Shown here: one piece after another, positions 1-5,250 of the stretch
Layout: every line of letters starts with the position of its first letter
Numbering within the stretch: position 1 is the stretch's first letter
NCBI GenBank assembly: GCA_007131625.1
Contig: SLQC01000014.1
Span: 1 to 5,250, forward strand
Length of the DNA: 5,250 nucleotides
Origin: Balneolales bacterium
Lineage (GTDB): Bacteria; Bacteroidota; Rhodothermia; Balneolales; Natronogracilivirgulaceae
Reading direction: 5' to 3'
Notes under the pieces: generated by a model
What the model was told of the DNA's origin: nothing
Seen by the model: only the letters and a program-made list of their open reading frames with translations
Database searches by the model: none
Translations under genes and position numbers: made by a program

Positions 1-41
1 GCTGTTGCACTTATTATTTGAACACAGCTTTTATAAAATTG

Positions 42-74
42 TTGACATTGAGCTAACCTTGGTTAACTTACTAT
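42..74 (+). promoter_or_regulatory. Possible promoter upstream of the orphan T9SS-domain ORF
   Basis: A perfect -35-like hexamer TTGACA is at 42-47. The best -10-like hexamer, TACTAT at 69-74, is 21 bases further on, longer than the usual 17; at the ideal spacing the hexamer is poor (AACTTA). No clear Bacteroidota-type TAnnTTTG element is present at a sensible place. The region is AT-rich and precedes the ORF starting at 123, so a promoter is reasonable but not proven. Confidence 0.3.
51..68. promoter_or_regulatory. Imperfect palindrome, possible operator
   Basis: AGCTAACC at 51-58 and GGTTAACT at 61-68 form an inverted repeat around a 2-base centre, with 7 of 8 positions complementary. It sits immediately downstream of the TTGACA at 42-47, where a repressor dimer could bind between the -35 and -10 elements. 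No regulator gene is seen in the window, so the role is inferred from position and symmetry only. Confidence 0.25.
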
Positions 75-115
75 TAAGGAATATTTATATTTTTCACCTG
101 TTAGTTACAATGGAC

Positions 116-159
116 TAAACCGATGAAAACCGGGCCAGTCACATACAAACTCCAGGCAC
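116..159 (+). repeat. Dispersed 44-bp direct repeat, copy 1
   Basis: This segment matches 2940-2983 at 43 of 44 bases; the single difference is C at 142 versus A at 2966. The identity ends abruptly at both edges. It contains an ATG (123) and encodes MKTGPVTYKLQA in the reading frame of the following ORF. The flanking DNA of the two copies is unrelated downstream: here it runs into a T9SS C-terminal domain ORF. Two near-identical copies in unlike contexts indicate a dispersed element or a recombination joint. The element type is not recognised. Confidence 0.8.
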
Positions 160-596
160 GGATGCTGGACGGCGGCGAGGAGTTCCATGATGGAGAGAAC
201 TGGAATCTGATGGAAGAATTTCTGAACAGAAGGCTCAGCCAGCAGGAAGCAGCCGGCAAGTCACGCCGGGATCCCATCGTAACTGAGGATCCACGTTCGT
301 CGCAGGACTCCCGGCCGGAAGACTTTATTTTGGAATCCGCCTATCCCAACCCGTTTAATCCGGTCACGGTGATCCCGTTCGAATTGCCGGAGAACAGCCG
401 GGTGCGCCTGGAGATCTACGATCTGCTGGGCCGCCACGTGGCCGTACTGACAGACCAGGGATACGAAGCCGGCCGCCATGAAATCACCTGGAATGCCTCG
501 AACGCTTCAAGCGGGGTCTATGTGGTGCGTATGACAGTCAGCACGGAACAAGGAGTGCACAATCAATTCAACCAACAGATAACGCTGGTTAAATAA
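123..596 (+). CDS. Orphan T9SS C-terminal sorting-domain ORF, probably a truncated gene remnant
   Basis: This 157-codon ORF has no signal peptide and no recognisable catalytic domain. Residues about 1-73 are polar and low in hydrophobics (rich in E, R, Q, S, D). Residues 74-157 are a T9SS-type C-terminal domain: YPNPFNP at 74-80, a YDLLGR strand, WNASNASSGVY and a final QQITLVK. In this family the domain is cut off during export of Sec-secreted cargo, so a copy without a signal peptide cannot serve that purpose as it stands. The start is uncertain: the ATG at 123 lies inside the 44-bp repeat and has no clear ribosome binding site; in-frame ATGs at 162 and 210 are no better than weak, and an in-frame stop lies at 102-104. 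The simplest reading is the 3' end of a cargo gene cut off and joined to the repeat. A small expressed protein cannot be excluded. Domain call is strong; gene status is doubtful. Confidence 0.6.
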   Translation: MKTGPVTYKLQARMLDGGEEFHDGENWNLMEEFLNRRLSQQEAAGKSRRDPIVTEDPRSSQDSRPEDFILESAYPNPFNPVTVIPFELPENSRVRLEIYDLLGRHVAVLTDQGYEAGRHEITWNASNASSGVYVVRMTVSTEQGVHNQFNQQITLVK

Positions 597-619
597 CTTC
601 ATATTTGAATTCATCAATG

Positions 620-651
620 GGTGTATGTCCGTTACAAGCCGGACATACACC
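620..651 (+). terminator. Probable rho-independent terminator
   Basis: GGTGTATGTCCG (620-631) and CGGACATACACC (640-651) are perfect reverse complements, giving a 12-bp stem with an 8-base loop. It lies 23 bases after the stop codon of the orphan T9SS-domain ORF and is followed by TTTAATAAAA, a short and interrupted T tract, so termination may be only partial. It is 40 bases before the ATG of the GLUG protein and could also act as an mRNA 5' structure for that gene. Confidence 0.7.
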
Positions 652-678
652 TTTAATAAAAGAGAAACCATATGATTC

Positions 679-683
679 AGGAG
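679..683 (+). promoter_or_regulatory. Ribosome binding site deciding the start at 692
   Basis: AGGAG lies 8 bases before the ATG at 692. This supports 692 over the in-frame TTG at 605, which would force translation through the terminator hairpin and place 29 extra residues before a good signal peptide. Confidence 0.75.
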
Positions 684-691
684 TATTAAAT

Positions 692-2548
692 ATGACTTTA
701 TTTTTGCATATCATTAAAAACCGGCAACATCTGTATTTCCTTTTCATTCTGTTTGGGGCGCTATACATCCTGCCGGGATCGGCCCTTGCCCAGTTTGCCA
801 GGGGTTCGGGAACCGAAGAAGATCCGTACCAGATCGAAACCATTGAGCAGCTTCAGGTCATCGGTGAGTCCGAAGAGCACCGGGACAAGCATTTTATTTT
901 GATCAACGATATCGATGCTGGTGAGACGGCCACCTGGAATGAAGGAAAGGGGTTTGATCCGATTGGCAGGTTAATCATTAACGAGGTGAACGAACCCTTT
1001 ACCGGAACCTTCGATGGAAGTGGTTTTACCATTTCCAATCTAACGATCAATCGTCCCGATGAATCGTATATTGGGCTATTTGGTTATGCGACCCGAGCGA
1101 CCATAAAAAACATTTCGCTTGATCATGTGCAAATAGAAGGGGACCGATTTGTCGGTGGTTTGGCGGGTGGTGCGTCTTCTGAGCTACACGAAATTCAGGT
1201 TACTAATGCGGTAATATCCGGTGACAGGACGATCGGTGGAGTAGCGGGAAATATTAGTGGCACATTATCCGGATCTGTTTTTAGCGGAGTGCTTAATGTA
1301 AGAATTACAGCTGGAGGTTTGGTTGGATTAAATAGTGGGATTATCCAGCAGTCATATGCAAATGTTGAAATTTCGGGTGGATCGGGTGTAGGCGGCTTGG
1401 TGGGTTATAATGAACTAAGTCCAGGTATAATGCAATCCTTCGCCATGGGCCAGATATCCGGTGGTTCTGCAATCGGTGGTTTGGCAGGATCTATTTGGGG
1501 TGGTGAAATAAATGATTCTTACTCAATGGTTAATGTATCGGGTGAAAGTGCTGTTGGTGGACTGGTAGGAGAAATTGAAAGTGCGGTTATTGGAATAGAT
1601 TACATCGATTACGCCAGGATAAATGATTCATATGCAGTGGGTGAGGTTTCTGGGAATACAGGTGTTGGTGGTGTAATCGGGGTTGATTATGGTGGTAAAT
1701 ACAAATCATCCTACTGGGATGCCGAAAAATCAGGACAGAATGAAGCGGCGGGCAACCGGGAGGTTTCAGGTTCCAGAGGATTGATAACCACCCATATGAC
1801 TGGTCAGGATGCCTATATCCAAATGTACGAACTGGATTTCGACGAAACCTGGCAACTTACCGAGGGCTATCCGGTGCTGCGATGGCAGGAACCCGACAAT
1901 GCCGTGGACCAGCCCGAGGTGCCGATCGTACGGGTCGCCCCGAAAGAAGAGGAGTATGACTTCGGAGAGGTGGATACAGACAGTTCTTCCAGCCGATCCT
2001 ATACCTTGCGCAACTCAGGCAATGTAACTATGAGCGGGGAAGTGTCGCTGACCGGCACCCATGACGGTGCATTTACAATCATCCGGGGGGAAGGCGATTA
2101 CATGCTGGAGCCCGACAGCAGCCGGGTCATTGAAGTCGAATTCCGTCCGGCAAGTGCCGATACGTTTCGGGCGACCCTGGAGATTGGTCACGACGCCCCG
2201 AACCGGGACGATCTGTTGGGGATTCAATTAAAAGGAACCGGAAAACTGTCCACATCGGTGGATCAGGAAGTGCAACTGCCCCGGCAACCCGAACTGCATC
2301 AAAATCATCCCAACCCGTTCAATCCGGTGACGGTGATCGCATACAGTCTGCCGAATCCGGAAACCGTGACCCTGCAGGTTTACGATGTCACAGGGCAGCT
2401 GGTGGAAACCCTGATAAATCAGCAGCTAATGCCGGCCGGGCGCCACCAGGCTGTCTGGGATGCCTCCAACGCCGCCAGCGGAACCTATTTGTATCGATTG
2501 CAATCAGGAGAAATTATACAGAGCCGTTCCATGTTATTGATCAAGTGA
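692..2548 (+). CDS. Secreted GLUG-repeat surface protein with T9SS C-terminal domain
   Basis: The 618-residue product is predicted to be exported and surface-attached or released through T9SS. A signal peptide covers residues 1-33: basic K9/R11, a hydrophobic core at 14-27 (LYFLFILFGALYIL), and ALA before Q34. A short start region (GSGTEEDPYQIETIEQLQVI) is typical of GLUG proteins. Eight glycine-rich units of the GLUG type (such as VGGLAG, IGGVAG, VGGLVG) begin near residues 128, 154, 181, 207, 233, 261, 288 and 325, mostly 26-28 residues apart, and likely form a beta-helix or solenoid. Residues about 412-516 (YDFGEVDTDSSS, RSYTLRNSGN, VEFRPA, GTG) resemble an Ig-like ASPM/SPD-2/Hydin or choice-of-anchor domain. 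Residues 539-618 (HPNPFNPVTV, YDVTGQ, WDASNAASGTY, SRSMLLIK) are the T9SS sorting domain. GLUG proteins are usually annotated as adhesin-like; binding partner and exact role are unknown. No enzyme residues are seen. The gene is complete, with a good RBS. Its middle is AT-rich, while the C-terminal part is GC-rich. Confidence 0.88.
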   Translation: MTLFLHIIKNRQHLYFLFILFGALYILPGSALAQFARGSGTEEDPYQIETIEQLQVIGESEEHRDKHFILINDIDAGETATWNEGKGFDPIGRLIINEVNEPFTGTFDGSGFTISNLTINRPDESYIGLFGYATRATIKNISLDHVQIEGDRFVGGLAGGASSELHEIQVTNAVISGDRTIGGVAGNISGTLSGSVFSGVLNVRITAGGLVGLNSGIIQQSYANVEISGGSGVGGLVGYNELSPGIMQSFAMGQISGGSAIGGLAGSIWGGEINDSYSMVNVSGESAVGGLVGEIESAVIGIDYIDYARINDSYAVGEVSGNTGVGGVIGVDYGGKYKSSYWDAEKSGQNEAAGNREVSGSRGLITTHMTGQDAYIQMYELDFDETWQLTEGYPVLRWQEPDNAVDQPEVPIVRVAPKEEEYDFGEVDTDSSSSRSYTLRNSGNVTMSGEVSLTGTHDGAFTIIRGEGDYMLEPDSSRVIEVEFRPASADTFRATLEIGHDAPNRDDLLGIQLKGTGKLSTSVDQEVQLPRQPELHQNHPNPFNPVTVIAYSLPNPETVTLQVYDVTGQLVETLINQQLMPAGRHQAVWDASNAASGTYLYRLQSGEIIQSRSMLLIK

Positions 2549-2877
2549 ATCAAACGGATTAAGAGCCTGACAAAATCGGATCATCTTGTTGATGTGGATT
2601 CCATTTAAAGCGTATTGCGCAAAGAAAAACACCTTGAAGTTCTTGCAAAGGGAGATAAAGTTAACTTTCCTCACATTGATGATCATTTCTACCGGTAATA
2701 TCAATAATCGGCAGATAATCAGTATTTTTAGACAATAAAAGAGAAATTTTCAAGTCTCACTTTGAAAAGCATTCAGAAATGGAATTCAATGAAATCGAAA
2801 TCAAAAAATCCGGTTGGTTATAAGAACAATAAAAATAAAAAGATATAAATTATTTAATAAAAAGCCATAAAAAGCCC
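2549..2877. other. Gene-poor AT-rich spacer with a possible decayed coding remnant
   Basis: No complete gene is supported here. One + frame, 2570-2698, reads like protein: TKSDHLVDVDSI, a TAA stop at 2606, then a segment ending KGDKVNFPHIDDHFYR before TAA at 2696-2698. The charged, non-repetitive composition suggests a broken gene, but no family is recognised. From about 2700 the DNA is very AT-rich with frequent stops in all frames. No strong terminator for the GLUG gene was found after 2548. Confidence 0.4.
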
Positions 2878-2906
2878 TTGACTATTTAAATCCCGAATAT
2901 TAGATT
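2878..2906 (+). promoter_or_regulatory. Plausible promoter upstream of repeat copy 2 and the protease gene
   Basis: TTGACT (2878-2883) matches the -35 consensus at 5 of 6 positions. TAGATT (2901-2906) follows at exactly 17 bases and matches the -10 consensus at 4 of 6. Transcription from here would cross the second 44-bp repeat and give the protease mRNA a leader of about 325 bases. The call assumes a housekeeping sigma factor of the usual type; FCB-group bacteria often use different promoter sequences, so it remains uncertain. Confidence 0.35.
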
Positions 2907-2939
2907 TAATTAAGTATAAGTACGTATTCCTGAAAGCGA

Positions 2940-2983
2940 TAAACCGATGAAAACCGGGCCAGTCAAATACAAACTCCAGGCAC
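2940..2983 (+). repeat. Dispersed 44-bp direct repeat, copy 2
   Basis: This copy matches 116-159 at 43 of 44 bases. It encodes MKTGPVKYKLQA from the ATG at 2947; the one base change turns Thr (copy 1) into Lys. Downstream it continues into sequence unrelated to copy 1. As in copy 1, a TTGAC-containing AT-rich region lies some 60-75 bases upstream. Function is not recognised. Confidence 0.8.
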
Positions 2984-3141
2984 TCCTTCCGGGGAACATG
3001 GAACGGTGGAACAGTACTCATGCCGCCGCACCGGCATTTCAAAAACGCTCATCAGAAAGCACTTTCTATTCCTCAATTGCCTCCGGCCGGCAATATCCCG
3101 GTTCACCCACTCTGCTACCGGAGAATATTCCGGGCATTTAA
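2947..3141 (+). CDS. Doubtful 64-codon ORF opening in the repeat
   Basis: The ORF begins with the repeat-encoded MKTGPVKYKLQA and continues through a Ser/Pro/Ala-rich stretch (AAAPAF, SGRQYPGSP) to TAA at 3139-3141. It has no clear ribosome binding site, signal peptide, membrane segment or known domain. Overlapping frames on both strands are also open here, as is common in GC-richer DNA, so coding is not established. It may instead be part of a non-coding repeated element of which 2940-2983 is the portion shared within this window. Confidence 0.2.
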   Translation: MKTGPVKYKLQALLPGNMERWNSTHAAAPAFQKRSSESTFYSSIASGRQYPGSPTLLPENIPGI

Positions 3142-3236
3142 CCGGAACATACCTTTTGTACCCAATGCGAAGGGCAGCGTATAGCTTTGGGTTGTAGTAC
3201 GGGGTTCATTTTTAATCCAATCAAAGAGGTGTCATC
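2984..3236. other. Leader region between the repeat and the protease start
   Basis: About 250 bases of GC-richer DNA that could be the rest of a repeated element and/or the mRNA leader of the protease gene. It contains the self-complementary CCGGCCGG (3083-3090) and a small hairpin, CCGGA (3118-3122) pairing with TCCGG (3129-3133) over a 6-base loop. Neither has a T tract suited to termination. No recognised riboswitch or RNA gene is seen. Confidence 0.35.
3225..3230 (+). promoter_or_regulatory. Ribosome binding site of the protease gene
   Basis: AGAGGT ends 6 bases before the ATG at 3237. Its presence marks this ATG as the real initiation site, even though in the present sequence that frame stops after 23 codons. 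It therefore supports the view that the tandem repeat just downstream has shifted the frame. Confidence 0.7.
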
Positions 3237-5250
3237 ATGAAAAAATCTACTCACTCACTCACTCACTCACTCACTCACTCACTCACTCACTCACTCTTGC
3301 TATCTTAACGGTATTTTTTACGAGCATATCGACATCGGCACAGATTCACTTCAATGCCAATGGACATATTGGCACAGCATTCATTTTTAATAGTTTCATT
3401 TGGCAAGTAGAGCCTGACGGAGAACTTGAAAAAATAGAAGGTGATAATATATACACCCAATTCCCGGTTTACAGAGATGCAGAGGGCAACCATTATTCAG
3501 AACGGATATCTGTTCGATTTAATGAAAGAGTAGCAAAATATGATATCGAAGAACGGAGAATGGATGATTTTGATTTTCTTGATCCCGTCTTCAATGATTT
3601 GGTTGAACAACTTGAGGAAATTGTTCACGATCACAGTTTGATTGGTATAGAGAAAGTATATCCAAACAAGGTTTGGGGTAACAATTACACGCGTCATCGC
3701 CGGACCGGTAAAATCGTCGAATTGAATGATTATTCACAGGTGTTTTATTTCATATTTGAAAAACCTGTGAACATCGCGTCCATCTCGCAACGGTTTGAGA
3801 CACTTGCTGAAGTCAATTGGGCAGAAGGTCCCGGTATATATATTTCAGCTTCCGAAACAGAACCGGATGACCCGGAAATAGATAATATGTGGGCGTTGGA
3901 ATATATAGAGATTCAAAAAGCATGGAACCTGACCCGTGTAGAACATGCCGATGATATAGGGATAGCTTTTGCTGATTCTTATGGTGGTACAACATCACTT
4001 GGTTATCATGAAGACTTTAAACCTAAAAATAATGGAGGTAACATCGTTGCTGAATATGGTAATGATGCTGTCACACGTGCTCCTACACCATCTCACGGTG
4101 TTCAAGTGGCCGGGGTCGCTGGTGCTACCACGGATAATAACAAGCATATTGCGGGAGTTGCCTGGAATCCAAAAATAATCACTGCACAGGCTTCCGGAGG
4201 TGTAACAGATGCAATTTTAGACAATAGAGTTCATATACTGAGTTATAGTGTTGTACCATGTTCCGATACTCAAAATACTATACGAGATCATGTTCAAGAT
4301 GCTTTCACTGCCGGTATTACGGTTATCTCAGCGACAGGTAACCATGCTGTATGCGGGCCGGATCCTGAAGTCCCTGAACTCCGGTATCCGGCAGCATTTG
4401 ATTTTAGATCGGGAAGCATGTCCTTGGGGGAGGATCGTGTCATTACCGTATCCGGATCACGTATAGTTAATGACGAGGAAAAGTATGTTATTCTAACCAG
4501 TGCATCCGGCCCCTGGAATTACAGTAGAGATGCATCAATCTACGATGGACCTTCACATCTGGGTTGGATTGATTATTCCTATGTGGATATTGCGGCACCT
4601 GCTGTAAATATAAAAATATTGCATGGAGGAGATCCTGAATCTACAAGTTCAACGTCAGGAACATCTTATGCGGCACCGCATGTGGCCGGAGTTGTAGCGC
4701 TGATGTTAAGTATTAACCCACAATTATCGAACAAAAATATATACGATATTCTGACAATAACGACGGATCATATTCCTGTACCGGATACGGTTTTTGGAGG
4801 TTCGACACCATTCCTGGACGATCCCAATTTTGACAGAACCTGGAATCCGTATTCGGGTTTCGGACGGGTAAACGCCTATGAAGCCGTAAAATACACCATC
4901 GAAAATTTCGGAGGCTCCCTGGGTGGCGATGGACGTGTGGTTAAAGTCCAGGAGGACATCACCGTGAAAGACGGAGCCGACCTGGTCATCCTGGCCGGCA
5001 CGGAACTCAACCTTGAAGGTGATCTGATCGTCGAATCCGGTGCCAGCCTTGAAATCGAGGAGGGAGTAACCGTTAACTTCAATGAGGACGACATAAATAT
5101 CATTGTCGATGGTGATTTATCGATTCTGGGGACTCTTACAGACCGGGTTTCCATTAACAGCAACGGTTTCCTGGCCGGCAATGAAATAATTGCCGATAAC
5201 GGAGCTACCATATGGCATGCCGACATCAGTATGGTTCCGGTTACCATCAA
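3237..5250 (+). CDS. Phase-variable secreted subtilisin-like (S8) serine protease, OFF frame, 3' end outside window
   Basis: Translation from ATG 3237 (MKKS, then THSL repeated) reaches TAA at 3306-3308 after 23 codons. The protease frame is shifted and is open from 3296 to the window end, with no in-frame start back to a stop at 3182-3184. With 13 repeat units the frames join; numbering below assumes that. Residues 1-36 form a signal peptide with core LAILTVFF and cleavage at STSA before Q37. Residues 37 to about 235 look like a propeptide. The S8 domain follows: probable Asp248 (IAFADSYGG), His288 (TPSHGVQVAG), oxyanion Asn370 (SATGN) and Ser478 (SGTSYAAPHVAG). Cys343 and Cys374 could form a disulfide. 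From about 563 to 672 short beta-strand repeats (VKDGADLVI, LEGDLIVESGASLEIEEG) suggest a beta-helix stalk. A T9SS C-terminal domain is expected beyond the window but not seen. The protease would act outside the cell; its substrate is unknown. The Asp and His motifs depart from the usual D-T/S-G and HGT. Confidence 0.85.
3249..3296 (+). repeat. (ACTC)12 tetranucleotide tandem repeat, phase-variation tract
   Basis: Twelve perfect ACTC units make a 48-base tract starting at codon 5 of the protease gene. Twelve bases equal four codons, so the tract encodes THSL four times and contains no stop in any of the three + frames. A unit is not a multiple of three, so each gain or loss by slipped-strand mispairing changes the frame. 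With 12 units the stop at 3306 is used; with 11 units the stop would be TAA at 3388-3390; with 10 or 13 the protease frame is read. Tetranucleotide tracts near the 5' end of surface genes are a classic phase-variation device. Confidence 0.92.

Noticed and set aside
605..691. TTG at 605 as the start of the GLUG protein
   Set aside because: It has no RBS, would run through the terminator hairpin, and adds 29 residues before a standard signal peptide; the ATG at 692 has AGGAG at 8 bases.
1388..1690. DNA-level tandem repeat in the GLUG region
   Set aside because: The periodicity is in the protein (about 27 residues); the codons differ between units, so it is not a recent DNA duplication.
2549..2610. 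Terminator after the GLUG gene
   Set aside because: Only a 4-bp stem (CATC/GATG) can be drawn, without a T tract.
2854..3042. Minus-strand 62-codon ORF across repeat copy 2
   Set aside because: No RBS or recognised domain was seen; the matching region of copy 1 does not keep it, so it is not supported as a gene.
3249..3296. CRISPR array or minisatellite
   Set aside because: The unit is only 4 bases with no spacers; it is a simple tandem repeat inside a coding region.
3497..3697. Minus-strand ORFs at 3305-3493, 3497-3697 and 3813-3998
   Set aside because: All overlap the propeptide and catalytic region in antisense, with no RBS or family signal.
3969..4466. Short + strand ORFs at 3969-4178 and 4248-4466
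   Set aside because: They lie in another frame inside the continuous protease domain, which has all S8 motifs.
4876..5250. Minus-strand ORF of 124 codons at the window end
   Set aside because: It is antisense to the GC-rich stalk part of the protease gene; composition is Ser/Pro/Arg-rich without a domain, as expected from a shadow frame.

Overview
The window looks like an accessory, surface-protein region from a bacterium of the Bacteroidota/Balneolota/Rhodothermota (FCB) group. The main reason is that two proteins end in a C-terminal domain of the type used by the type IX secretion system (T9SS): a PNPFNP motif, a YD(L/V)xG(R/Q) strand, and a closing W(N/D)ASNA-SG-Y segment. That form is especially common in Balneolota and Rhodothermota, but the exact phylum is an inference. 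All supported genes lie on the + strand.

Layout. 1-122: AT-rich leader with a possible promoter and an imperfect palindrome. 123-596: a short ORF without signal peptide, which is essentially an orphan T9SS C-terminal domain whose first 12 codons lie inside a repeated DNA segment. 620-651: a perfect 12-bp hairpin, probably the terminator of that ORF. 692-2548: a complete secreted protein with signal peptide, GLUG repeats, an Ig-like (ASPM/SPD-2/Hydin-type) domain and a T9SS C-terminal domain. 2549-3236: gene-poor DNA holding a possible decayed coding remnant, a plausible promoter, and the second copy of the repeated segment (43 of 44 bases identical), which opens a 64-codon ORF of doubtful status. 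3237-5250 (runs off the window): a secreted subtilisin-like (S8) serine protease followed by a beta-strand-rich stalk.

The most notable signal is in the signal-peptide code of the protease. It contains 12 perfect tandem copies of the tetranucleotide ACTC (3249-3296). With 12 copies, the ATG at 3237 reads into a stop at 3306-3308 after 23 codons, while the protease frame downstream is open without a break to the window edge and has no usable start of its own. Adding one unit (13) or removing two (10) joins the two frames and gives a textbook signal peptide. This is the architecture of a phase-variable (ON/OFF) gene, here caught in the OFF state, unless the repeat count is an assembly error.

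A second theme is mosaicism. Both large genes have AT-rich middles and GC-rich C-terminal parts, and the two T9SS C-terminal domains share a nearly identical nucleotide stretch. This suggests that surface modules are swapped onto a conserved secretion/anchoring end. Together the genes point to a variable cell-surface or secreted repertoire: an adhesin-like GLUG protein and a switchable protease, exported through Sec and probably T9SS.
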